DNA of 64,000 bases, taken from Martinezella hainanensis (GTDB taxonomy: Bacteria > Pseudomonadota > Alphaproteobacteria > Rhizobiales > Rhizobiaceae). The notes beneath the pieces were generated by a model. It made no database searches, had not been told where the DNA came from, and saw only the letters and a program-made list of their open reading frames with translations. The position numbers and the translations under genes are program-made. The DNA lies in NCBI RefSeq assembly GCF_900094555.1, contig NZ_FMAC01000007.1:354819-418818 (forward strand), read 5' to 3'. This document shows positions 17,381 through 24,928 of the stretch, one piece after another (position 1 is the stretch's first letter; every line of letters starts with the position of its first letter).

Positions 17381-18577
17381 ATGTCCGATGATATCCGCAG
17401 CAAGATCGGCCTGAGGCCCGTCATCAACGTATCAGGCACCATGACCAGCCTCGGCGCGTCGATCGTCGTGCCCGAAGCCGTTGCGGCAATGGCGGCGATC
17501 CTGCCGCAATTCGTTGAAGTCAACGACCTGCAGCGCAAGGCAAGCGCCATCATCGCGCGGCTGACAGGCGGCGAGGCGGGCTTCGTGACGGCGTCCTGCT
17601 CCTCGGGCATCAGCCTCGCCGTCGCCGGCGCCATCACCGGCAACAACCTGCTTGCCATAGAGAAGCTGCCTGATGTCACCCCGGACAAGAACGAAGTTAT
17701 CGTGCAGATGGGCCATGTGGTGAGCTATGGCGCGCCGGTAGATCAGGCAATCCGCCTTGCCGGCGGCAAGGTCGTCCTGATCGGCCAGGCGACGTCGACC
17801 CATCGCTTCCACATGGAAAACGCCATCACCGAGAAAACGGCGGCAGCCGTCTATGTGGTATCCCATCATGTGGTCAACTACGGCCTGCTGCACCTCACCG
17901 AATTCGTCGAGATTGCCCATGCCAAGGGCGTGCCCGTCATCGTCGATGCGGCTTCGGAATATGACCTGAAGCTCTTCCTGGCGCAGGGCGCCGACATCGT
18001 GCTCTATTCCGGCCATAAGTTCCTCGGCGGCCCGACCTCCGGCATCGTCGCCGGCAAGAAGGAGCTGGTGCGCAACGCCTTCCTGCAGAATATGGGCATC
18101 GGGCGCGGCATGAAGGTCGGCAAGGAAAGCGTCTATGGCACCATGGCGGCGCTGGAGGCCTGGGAAAAGCGCGACCACGCCGGCATCCGCGAACGCGAGA
18201 CCGGCTATCTGAACCTGTGGAAGCGGACCCTGGACGGCCGCCCCGGCGTCACCGCGTTGATCGAGCCCGATCCCACCAACAACCCGCTCGACCGCATGCG
18301 GGTCATCATCTCGGCGCCCGAGGCGCATATCAGCGCTTGGGATCTCGCAGCAGCACTCAGCCGCGGCAACCCGCCTGTCATCGTCCGGGACCATGAGGTG
18401 GAACACCATTATTTCTATCTCGACCCGTGCAACCTGCACCCCGGCCAGGAGACGATCGTCGCGACCCGGCTTGCCGAAGAACTCGACAAGGCGCGCGCCT
18501 CCAACGAGATCATCGCGACGCCGATCGAGAACCGCAGCAGGCATCGCTTCGACGGCGTGCTGAACTGGCCAGACTAA
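17381..18577 (+). CDS. SelA-like PLP-dependent enzyme (DgaE-type ammonia-lyase family)
   Basis: A 398-residue fold-type-I PLP enzyme of the selenocysteine-synthase-related (selA_rel/DgaE) group. Residues IGLRPVINVSGTMTSLG open the protein as in SelA; the PLP lysine is Lys213 in YSGHKFLGGPTSG, and VIVDAASEYDL provides the Asp that pairs with the PLP ring nitrogen. No tRNA-binding N-domain is present, so it is not a selenocysteine synthase. DgaE-like members eliminate water/ammonia from amino acids or amino-sugar acids. I start at 17381 because GGAGAG precedes it; an upstream ATG at 17342 lacks a ribosome site. With the amidohydrolase and RidA it suggests amide cleavage, then deamination, then imine hydrolysis. 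Confidence 0.8.
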   Translation: MSDDIRSKIGLRPVINVSGTMTSLGASIVVPEAVAAMAAILPQFVEVNDLQRKASAIIARLTGGEAGFVTASCSSGISLAVAGAITGNNLLAIEKLPDVTPDKNEVIVQMGHVVSYGAPVDQAIRLAGGKVVLIGQATSTHRFHMENAITEKTAAAVYVVSHHVVNYGLLHLTEFVEIAHAKGVPVIVDAASEYDLKLFLAQGADIVLYSGHKFLGGPTSGIVAGKKELVRNAFLQNMGIGRGMKVGKESVYGTMAALEAWEKRDHAGIRERETGYLNLWKRTLDGRPGVTALIEPDPTNNPLDRMRVIISAPEAHISAWDLAAALSRGNPPVIVRDHEVEHHYFYLDPCNLHPGQETIVATRLAEELDKARASNEIIATPIENRSRHRFDGVLNWPD

Positions 18578-18610
18578 AGCTGTGGTAGGGATCGCAAGAA
18601 GGAAACGAGC

Positions 18611-20443
18611 ATGAGCATGTCGCAGGCAAAGGCCGCGGGAGCCGCCGAACCTATCCTCTCCGTCGAGAACCTCACCACCTCATTCCTGTTGGATGGCGCA
18701 TGGAAACCTGTCGTGCGCAATGTTTCCTTCTCGGTCGCGCCGGGCGAGACGGTGGCGATCGTCGGCGAGAGCGGTTCAGGCAAGAGCGTCACCTCGCTCT
18801 CGATCATGCGACTGCTGCAAAGCGATTCAAGCCGCATCGAAGGCAGGATCATGCTCGGAGGGCGTGACCTGCTTTCGCTCCCCGAGCATGAGATGCGCAA
18901 GGTACGCGGCAACGATGTGTCGATGATTTTCCAGGAGCCGATGACTTCTCTCAATCCGCTCTTCACTATCGGCGACCAGATTTCCGAAGCCTTGCTCTGC
19001 CACAAGGATATGTCGGCGGCGGACGCCAAGGCCGAGACGATCCGGCTCCTGGAGAAAGTCCGCATCCCGTCGGCCGCCTCGCGTTTCGACGAATATCCGC
19101 ACCGCTTTTCCGGCGGCATGCGCCAGCGCGTCATGATCGCCATGGCGCTCGCTTCGAAGCCGAAACTGCTGATCGCCGACGAGCCGACGACGGCGCTCGA
19201 CGTCACGATCCAGGGACAGATCCTCGATCTCATCAAGATGCTGCAGGACGAGGAAGGAACCTCCGTCCTGTTCATCACGCATGACATGGGCGTGGTCGCC
19301 GAGATCGCCGATCGCACTGTTGTCATGTATCGCGGCGAGCAGGTGGAGACAGGCGCGACGGCGGACATTTTCCACCGCGGCCAGCATCCCTATACCCGCG
19401 CTCTGCTGTCGGCCGTGCCCGTGCTTGGCTCGATGCAGGCCTATGAGCGGCCGCTCCGCTTTCCGATCGTCAATACAAAGACGGGAGAGTCCGATACGCC
19501 TGTCGAGGTGCCGGATACGGTAGCAACGGAAAAGCCGGTGCTGCAGGTAAAGAACCTCATCAAACGCTTCGACATCCATTCGGGCCTCTTCGGGAAGCTC
19601 AGAGGCCGCGTGCATGCGGTCGAAGACGTCTCGTTCGATCTCTTTGCCGGCGAAACATTATCGCTTGTCGGCGAATCCGGTTGCGGCAAATCGACGACGG
19701 GGCGCGCCATCATGCGGCTGATCGAGCCGCAATCCGGCTCCGTCATCGTCGACGGCCGCAACGTGCTCTCGCTTGGCAAACGTGACATGCGCGAGATGCG
19801 CAAATCCGTGCAGATGATCTTCCAGGACCCCTTCGCTTCGCTCAACCCGCGCATGACCGTCGGCCAGGCGATCGCCGAACCCTATCTCGAACACAGGATG
19901 GGTACGGCAAGGGAAGCTCGGGACGTGGTCGCCGACATGCTGCATAAGGTGGGGCTGACGCCTGACATGGCCAGCCGCTATCCGCACGAGTTCTCTGGCG
20001 GTCAACGCCAGCGCATCTGCATCGCCCGCGCGTTGGCATTGCAGCCGAAGGTGATCGTCGCCGACGAGAGCGTGTCCGCGCTCGACGTGTCGATCAAGGC
20101 GCAGGTCATCAACCTGATGCTCGACCTGCAGCAGAGCCTGAACCTCTCATTCCTCTTCATCTCCCACGACATGGCCGTGGTCGAGCGTGTCAGCCATCGC
20201 GTCGCCGTCATGTATCTCGGCGAAATCGTCGAGATTGGTCCGCGTGCCGCCGTCTTCGGCAATCCGCAGCACGATTACACGAAGAAGCTGATGGCGGCCG
20301 TTCCGGTACCGGACCCCGACCGCAGGCGCGAAAAGCGCATGGCAGCCGGCGACGAATTGAAGAGCCCGATCCGGCCGGTCGATTACCTGGTCAAGCCGCG
20401 CGAGTATCGAACGGTCTCTCCCAATCATCTGGTCGCGGTCTGA
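18611..20443 (+). CDS. Fused dipeptide-type ABC ATPase (DppD-DppF in one chain)
   Basis: A 610-residue protein with two complete ABC domains. Module 1 (about 15-280): Walker A GESGSGKS, signature FSGGMRQRV, Walker B LLIADEPTTALD. Module 2 (about 310-570): GESGCGKST, FSGGQRQRI, VIVADESVSALD. Each is followed by the oligopeptide-type C-terminal tail (HPYTRALLSAVP and HDYTKKLMAAVPVPDP). It lies 33 bases after the SelA-like gene and must power the permeases encoded at 12823-14642, which lack an ATPase of their own. Confidence 0.92.
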   Translation: MSMSQAKAAGAAEPILSVENLTTSFLLDGAWKPVVRNVSFSVAPGETVAIVGESGSGKSVTSLSIMRLLQSDSSRIEGRIMLGGRDLLSLPEHEMRKVRGNDVSMIFQEPMTSLNPLFTIGDQISEALLCHKDMSAADAKAETIRLLEKVRIPSAASRFDEYPHRFSGGMRQRVMIAMALASKPKLLIADEPTTALDVTIQGQILDLIKMLQDEEGTSVLFITHDMGVVAEIADRTVVMYRGEQVETGATADIFHRGQHPYTRALLSAVPVLGSMQAYERPLRFPIVNTKTGESDTPVEVPDTVATEKPVLQVKNLIKRFDIHSGLFGKLRGRVHAVEDVSFDLFAGETLSLVGESGCGKSTTGRAIMRLIEPQSGSVIVDGRNVLSLGKRDMREMRKSVQMIFQDPFASLNPRMTVGQAIAEPYLEHRMGTAREARDVVADMLHKVGLTPDMASRYPHEFSGGQRQRICIARALALQPKVIVADESVSALDVSIKAQVINLMLDLQQSLNLSFLFISHDMAVVERVSHRVAVMYLGEIVEIGPRAAVFGNPQHDYTKKLMAAVPVPDPDRRREKRMAAGDELKSPIRPVDYLVKPREYRTVSPNHLVAV

Positions 20444-20559
20444 CGCCTCACTCCGATCGGCCTGACGCCCTTCGTCATCCGTAAATTGAGCAGTCGCCAA
20501 TACGGCAGACCGTGCTTCATCCGCGCGCCGCAAAGATACTCTTGCAAAAGCACGTTGCT

Positions 20560-20579
20560 TTGATTAATCGTTTAATCAA
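20560..20579 (+). promoter_or_regulatory. LacI-type operator before the lacI-ade-permease operon
   Basis: TTGATTAATC and GTTTAATCAA make a 20-base palindrome with 8-base perfect arms and a central CG, the classic geometry of LacI/PurR-family operators. It ends 22 bases before the LacI-type gene start, so the regulator probably controls its own operon. Confidence 0.7.
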
Positions 20580-20601
20580 GGAAACCAGAGCGGACTCTTG
20601 A

Positions 20602-21594
20602 ATGAGCCAGGCACGCCCCTCTTCCATTCGCGAAATCGCAACCAAGCTGGGTGTCTCCACGGCAACGGTCTCGAATGCCCTGCGCGGCACGGGGCGGGTA
20701 TCATCAGGCCTTGCGGAGCAAATTCGGCTGGAAGCAGACAGGCTCGGCTATGTGCCTGACCATACGGCACGCGCGCTGCGCACCGGCAAGAGCAATACGG
20801 TCGGCCTGCTGGTTCCGAACATCGGGCAACCTCTGTTTCCTGCCTTTGCCCAGGCCATCGAGCGGGCAGCCAAACGGCGCGGCCTTGCCGTCTTGATCGG
20901 CGACAGTCAGGGCGATCCGCAACAGCAGGACTTCGAAATCAGAAACATGGTCGCCCGCGGCGTCGATGCGCTGATCGTGATACCGACGCGCGGCACGACC
21001 ATTACGCAGGCGGATGTTCCGATTGCCGTCATCGACAGCGCCGCCACAACAGGCAATATCGCTGCCAGCGATCATCGCGAGGGCGGGCGCCTGATTGCCC
21101 GCCATCTGCTCGCGCTTGGTCATGAGAGGCTTCTTATCCTCGCCGGTCCTGAAAATTCGCTGGTGGCGCGCGAGCGCGTCGAAGGCATGTGCGAAGTCTT
21201 CCGCCAGGCCGGGGTCGAACCGGCATTGCAACACAGCGATGCGACTTTCGAAGCAGGCAGCATCCTCGGCCGCGAGCTCGATCTGCGGCATTTTACGGCC
21301 TGTGCCGCCGCCTATGACGCCCTCGCCATCGGCTTTGCTATCGCCGTCAAGGAAAGGGGCTGCAGCATTCCGGAAGACATGTCGCTCACCGGTTTCGATG
21401 ATCTGATGTGGGCGCAAATCGTCTCTCCGCCGCTCACGACAGTCCGGCAGGACCTGGAAGCGGTCGCGAACCACGCGCTCGCCTTCGTTGCCGGGGAAAC
21501 CGGGACCAGCGGAATATTCCCGACGAAACTTGTCGTGCGGCAGTCGACCGCTCGCCCATCCGCATTTGCCAAGGGAGGCAAACATGCCGAATGA
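20602..21594 (+). CDS. LacI-family transcriptional regulator (purine-linked by context)
   Basis: A 330-residue LacI protein. The HTH is SIREIATKLGVSTATVSNALRGTGRVS and the hinge helix lies in DHTARALRTGKSN; the sugar-binding-like core ends with LTGFDDLMWAQIVSPPLTTVRQD. It shares an operon with adenine deaminase, whose start lies inside this gene (21584), and with an NCS2 permease. The effector is therefore probably a purine, as for PurR, rather than a sugar. The operator at 20560-20579 suggests autoregulation. Confidence 0.88.
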   Translation: MSQARPSSIREIATKLGVSTATVSNALRGTGRVSSGLAEQIRLEADRLGYVPDHTARALRTGKSNTVGLLVPNIGQPLFPAFAQAIERAAKRRGLAVLIGDSQGDPQQQDFEIRNMVARGVDALIVIPTRGTTITQADVPIAVIDSAATTGNIAASDHREGGRLIARHLLALGHERLLILAGPENSLVARERVEGMCEVFRQAGVEPALQHSDATFEAGSILGRELDLRHFTACAAAYDALAIGFAIAVKERGCSIPEDMSLTGFDDLMWAQIVSPPLTTVRQDLEAVANHALAFVAGETGTSGIFPTKLVVRQSTARPSAFAKGGKHAE

Positions 21595-23362
21595 ACCCCA
21601 AGATATCAATTCGTCCGAACTGCGCGATCGTGCCGTGCGGGCGGCACTGGGGCTTGAGCCGTTCGATGCGCTGATTACCGGCGGAACGTTGGTCGATGTC
21701 GCGACCTCGGAGATGAGGCCGGCCGACATCGGCCTTGTCGGTCCCTTGATCGCGAGCGTTCATCCCTCCGGCACCAGGAGCGACGCAAAGCAGATCGTCG
21801 ATGCCTCGGGACGATTCATCACGCCCGGATTCATCGACACGCATATGCATGTCGAAAGCTCGATGGTGACACCAAGGCGATATGCCGAAACGGTCGTTCC
21901 CCAGGGTACGACGACGGTCTGCTGGGACCCGCATGAAATCGGCAACGTCGCCGGCCTCGACGGTATCAGATGGGCACTTGAGGAAACACGGCAATTGCCG
22001 CTGCGTTTCCTGACATTGGCGCCGTCCTGCGTCCCTTCGGCGCCCGGTCTCGAGCTTGCGGGCGCGGAATTCCGCTCCGGCGAAATGGCAACCATGCTGA
22101 GCTGGCCGGACATTTCCGGCGTCGCCGAAGTGATGAACATGCGCGGCGTCCTTGAGCGCAGCGAGCCGATGCGCGGCATCGTCGAAGCCGGACTTGCAAG
22201 CGGCAAGCGTGTCTGCGGCCATGCCCGCGGCCTCGAAGGCGCGGAATTGCAAGCCTTCGCATCCGCAGGCATCCAATCCGATCACGAGCTCACCTCGGGC
22301 GAGGACCTGCTTGCGAAATTGCGAGCCGGCTTTACCGTCGAGTTGCGCGGCTCCCATGATTATGTCCTGCCGAGTGTGATCGAGGCGCTGAAAAAACTGC
22401 CGCATCTGCCGCAAACACTGACGATCTGCACCGATGACGTTTTCCCTGACGACCTCGTAAACGACGGCGCGATGTCATCCGTCCTCAGGCGTCTGATCGG
22501 CTATGGTATGAAGCCGATCGATGCGGTGCGAGCCGCCACGCTCAATGCCGCCATGTGGCTGAACCGCTACGATCTGGGGCTGGTCGCGCCCGGTCGCCGT
22601 GCAGACATCGTCATCCTCTCCGATCTGGAAAAGATCGTGGTTGACCGCGTCTATGCATCCGGGCGCGAAGTTGCCAGAGACGGGCACCTTACTGGAAGCA
22701 GCAGGAGCGTGGCTTCGGATGCCTATCGCGACACCGTAAAGCTAGAACGGCTTTCTGCCGCCGACTTCGCGATCAAACTGCCGGGCGCGACCGAGGTACG
22801 CGTCAACACCGTCGTCAGTCCGCGCTTCACGAAATGGGGAGAGGCGGTCGTCAAGGTGGACGGCGGCAAGCTCGTACTGCCTGACAATACGCTCCTGATG
22901 GCCGTCATCCACAGGCACGGAAGGAAGGACCCGACACCCGTCATCGGCATCCTCGAAGACTGGGGTCATTGGCGTGGCGCCCTGGCGACGACGATTTCGC
23001 ATGACAGCCATAACCTCACCGTCTTCGGCCGCGATCCCGCCGATATGGCTGCGGCGGCCAATGCCGTCATCGAGGCCGGCGGCGGCATGGCGACGGCAGC
23101 CGACGGCAAGGTCACGGCCGTCCTCCGCCTGCCCGTCTGCGGATTGCTGTCGGATGCGCCTGCAACAGCGGTGGCCGACGATTTCGCCAGGCTGCGCGCG
23201 GCAGCCGATTCGATCGCCGACTGGATGCCGCCCATTCGCACCTTCAAGGCAGTCGTCGGGGCAAGCCTTGCCTGCAACCCCGGCCCGCACGTCACCGATC
23301 TCGGACTGACCGACGGAACCACCCAGGAAATCAGACCGCTTCTGGCTACAAGCCAAAATTGA
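21584..23362 (+). CDS. ade: Adenine deaminase
   Basis: A 592-residue metal-dependent adenine deaminase that converts adenine to hypoxanthine and ammonia. Family signatures are GFIDTHMHVESSMVTPRRY (first metal His pair) and VCWDPHEIGNVAGLDG; the C-terminal half carries the conserved ISHDSHNLTVFG and GGGMATAADG. Length matches the E. coli enzyme (about 588). The ATG at 21584 has GGGAGG just upstream and overlaps the LacI gene by 11 bases. With the downstream permease it forms a purine salvage/catabolic operon. Confidence 0.93.
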   Translation: MPNEPQDINSSELRDRAVRAALGLEPFDALITGGTLVDVATSEMRPADIGLVGPLIASVHPSGTRSDAKQIVDASGRFITPGFIDTHMHVESSMVTPRRYAETVVPQGTTTVCWDPHEIGNVAGLDGIRWALEETRQLPLRFLTLAPSCVPSAPGLELAGAEFRSGEMATMLSWPDISGVAEVMNMRGVLERSEPMRGIVEAGLASGKRVCGHARGLEGAELQAFASAGIQSDHELTSGEDLLAKLRAGFTVELRGSHDYVLPSVIEALKKLPHLPQTLTICTDDVFPDDLVNDGAMSSVLRRLIGYGMKPIDAVRAATLNAAMWLNRYDLGLVAPGRRADIVILSDLEKIVVDRVYASGREVARDGHLTGSSRSVASDAYRDTVKLERLSAADFAIKLPGATEVRVNTVVSPRFTKWGEAVVKVDGGKLVLPDNTLLMAVIHRHGRKDPTPVIGILEDWGHWRGALATTISHDSHNLTVFGRDPADMAAAANAVIEAGGGMATAADGKVTAVLRLPVCGLLSDAPATAVADDFARLRAAADSIADWMPPIRTFKAVVGASLACNPGPHVTDLGLTDGTTQEIRPLLATSQN

Positions 23363-23409
23363 GGTCACCTGCCAAACGGCAGCATTTGCCGACTTAGGAG
23401 ATATACGCA

Positions 23410-24762
23410 ATGACCTCAAATACGAATGTCGGGCAGCCGGGCGACACATCCGAACCGCGGTGGAAGACTTACTTTCGCATGCGTGAGCGTAGGACCAATA
23501 CAAAGACGGAAATCATTGCCGGGATGACGTCCTTCCTGGCGTCGGCCTATCTTCTCGTCGTGATCCCCTCGCTTCTGTCTGCGGGAGGTATCGACCGCGC
23601 TGCGGCAACGACGGCAACCATTCTCGTCATCATCGGCGCGACCCTGTTCATGGCGCTTTATGCCAATATGCCCTTCGTTGTGGGGCCGGGCATCGGCGGA
23701 TCGGTTCTGGTGGGGCCGACGATGGCGGCGGTGGAACACATCCCCTGGCAGACAGGTCTTGCGATCTCCTTCTGGTCGAGCGTCATTTTCGTTCTGCTGA
23801 CGGTGCTTGGCGTACGCCAGGTCATCGCCCGCATGGTTCCGGCCCAGATCAAACTCGGCCTCGGCGCAGCGATCGGATTGTTCATCGCGCTTCTTGGATT
23901 CAAGAATGCCGGCCTCGTCGACATCAACGCCAAGAGCCACGCTCTGATGCTTGGCTCGTTCAACTCGGGACAGGCGATCATTGCCGTCTTCGGCATCTTC
24001 CTCGCGGTCTTTCTGCGTGGGCGCAAGGTGCCGGGACCGATCCTCTGGGCCATTCTGGGCAGCACGCTGCTCGGCATTCCGCTTGGCGTTACCAAGGTGC
24101 CTGCAACACTCTTCGGTGCCCCGCATGGCATCTCAGAGATCGGCCTCCAGCTCGATTTCTTCGGGGCGCTGAAAGTAGAATATTTCCCCTATCTCTTTGC
24201 CTTCTTCGCATCCGAGTTCTTCTCGACCCTGGGCACGACGCTTGCCGTTGGTGCCAAGGCCGGCCTGGTCGACGCGGAGGGCAACATGGCGGATCTGGGC
24301 AAGCCGTTCCTTGTCGATTCGATTGCCGCAACAATCAGCCCGCTGCTCGGCATTCCCTCGGCCACGGCTCTCGTCGAGAGCGCCACCGGCGCAGAAGCCG
24401 GTGGCCGCACCGGTTTTGCTTCGCTTGCCACCGCAGCCCTTTTTGCCCTGACTTTGCTTTTTACCCCGATCGCGCTGATGATTCCGGCAGCGGCCACGGC
24501 ACCCGCCCTGATCCTCGTCGGCATGTCGATGTTCAGCGCGCTGAAGCGCGTCGATCTGGAGAATTTCTCAGACGGTCTTTCCGCCCTAATGATGGTCCTG
24601 CTGACCCTGGTTTCCAACAGCTTCGGCACCGGTATTGCCGGTGGACTGCTGTTCTACGTCATCGTCAAGGTCTTGTCCGGCGAAGCAAGACAGGTCTCCA
24701 TTGGCATGTACCTTCTCGCCATCCCGCTTGCCTATTATTTCTGGACCGTGGCTGCTCACTAA
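23410..24762 (+). CDS. NCS2-family purine permease (adenine/hypoxanthine type)
   Basis: A 450-residue membrane protein of the AzgA-like NCS2 branch. It shows TEIIAGMTSFLASAYLLVVIPSLLS, MPFVVGPGIGGSVLVG-like residues, and the signature SATALVESATGAEAGGRTGFAS, with about 12-14 membrane segments. It follows ade by 47 bases with AGGAG before the start. It probably imports adenine or another 6-oxo/amino purine for the deaminase. Exact specificity is inferred from context. Confidence 0.88.
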   Translation: MTSNTNVGQPGDTSEPRWKTYFRMRERRTNTKTEIIAGMTSFLASAYLLVVIPSLLSAGGIDRAAATTATILVIIGATLFMALYANMPFVVGPGIGGSVLVGPTMAAVEHIPWQTGLAISFWSSVIFVLLTVLGVRQVIARMVPAQIKLGLGAAIGLFIALLGFKNAGLVDINAKSHALMLGSFNSGQAIIAVFGIFLAVFLRGRKVPGPILWAILGSTLLGIPLGVTKVPATLFGAPHGISEIGLQLDFFGALKVEYFPYLFAFFASEFFSTLGTTLAVGAKAGLVDAEGNMADLGKPFLVDSIAATISPLLGIPSATALVESATGAEAGGRTGFASLATAALFALTLLFTPIALMIPAAATAPALILVGMSMFSALKRVDLENFSDGLSALMMVLLTLVSNSFGTGIAGGLLFYVIVKVLSGEARQVSIGMYLLAIPLAYYFWTVAAH

Positions 24763-24866
24763 GCTGCCATAAATCCAGAAATTCCGCAGCTGCGATCCAG
24801 CATGAAACTGCAGACCGGCGACCTGATCGGCGATGCCTGTCGATAGGGTTTGGCGCGTCCTCTTTT

Positions 24867-24884
24867 CTGTCACATCCATGTCAT
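24867..24884 (+). promoter_or_regulatory. Candidate PhoB box before the PLP decarboxylase
   Basis: CTGTCAC (24867-24873), four bases ATCC, ATGTCAT (24878-24884): two 7-base direct repeats spaced by four. This fits the Pho-box layout CTGTCAY-N4-CTGTCAY with one mismatch in the second half. It lies 44 bases upstream of the decarboxylase start. It suggests induction under phosphate limitation. Confidence 0.5.
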
Positions 24885-24928
24885 GAAATACGCCGACACC
24901 TCATGCCAAATCAGGAGCGGGTATCGAC

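Noticed and set aside
17381..18577. Calling the SelA-like gene a selenocysteine synthase
   Set aside because: No selB/selC/selD nearby and no tRNA-binding N-domain; it fits the SelA-related PLP group found with EF_0837-like amidohydrolases.
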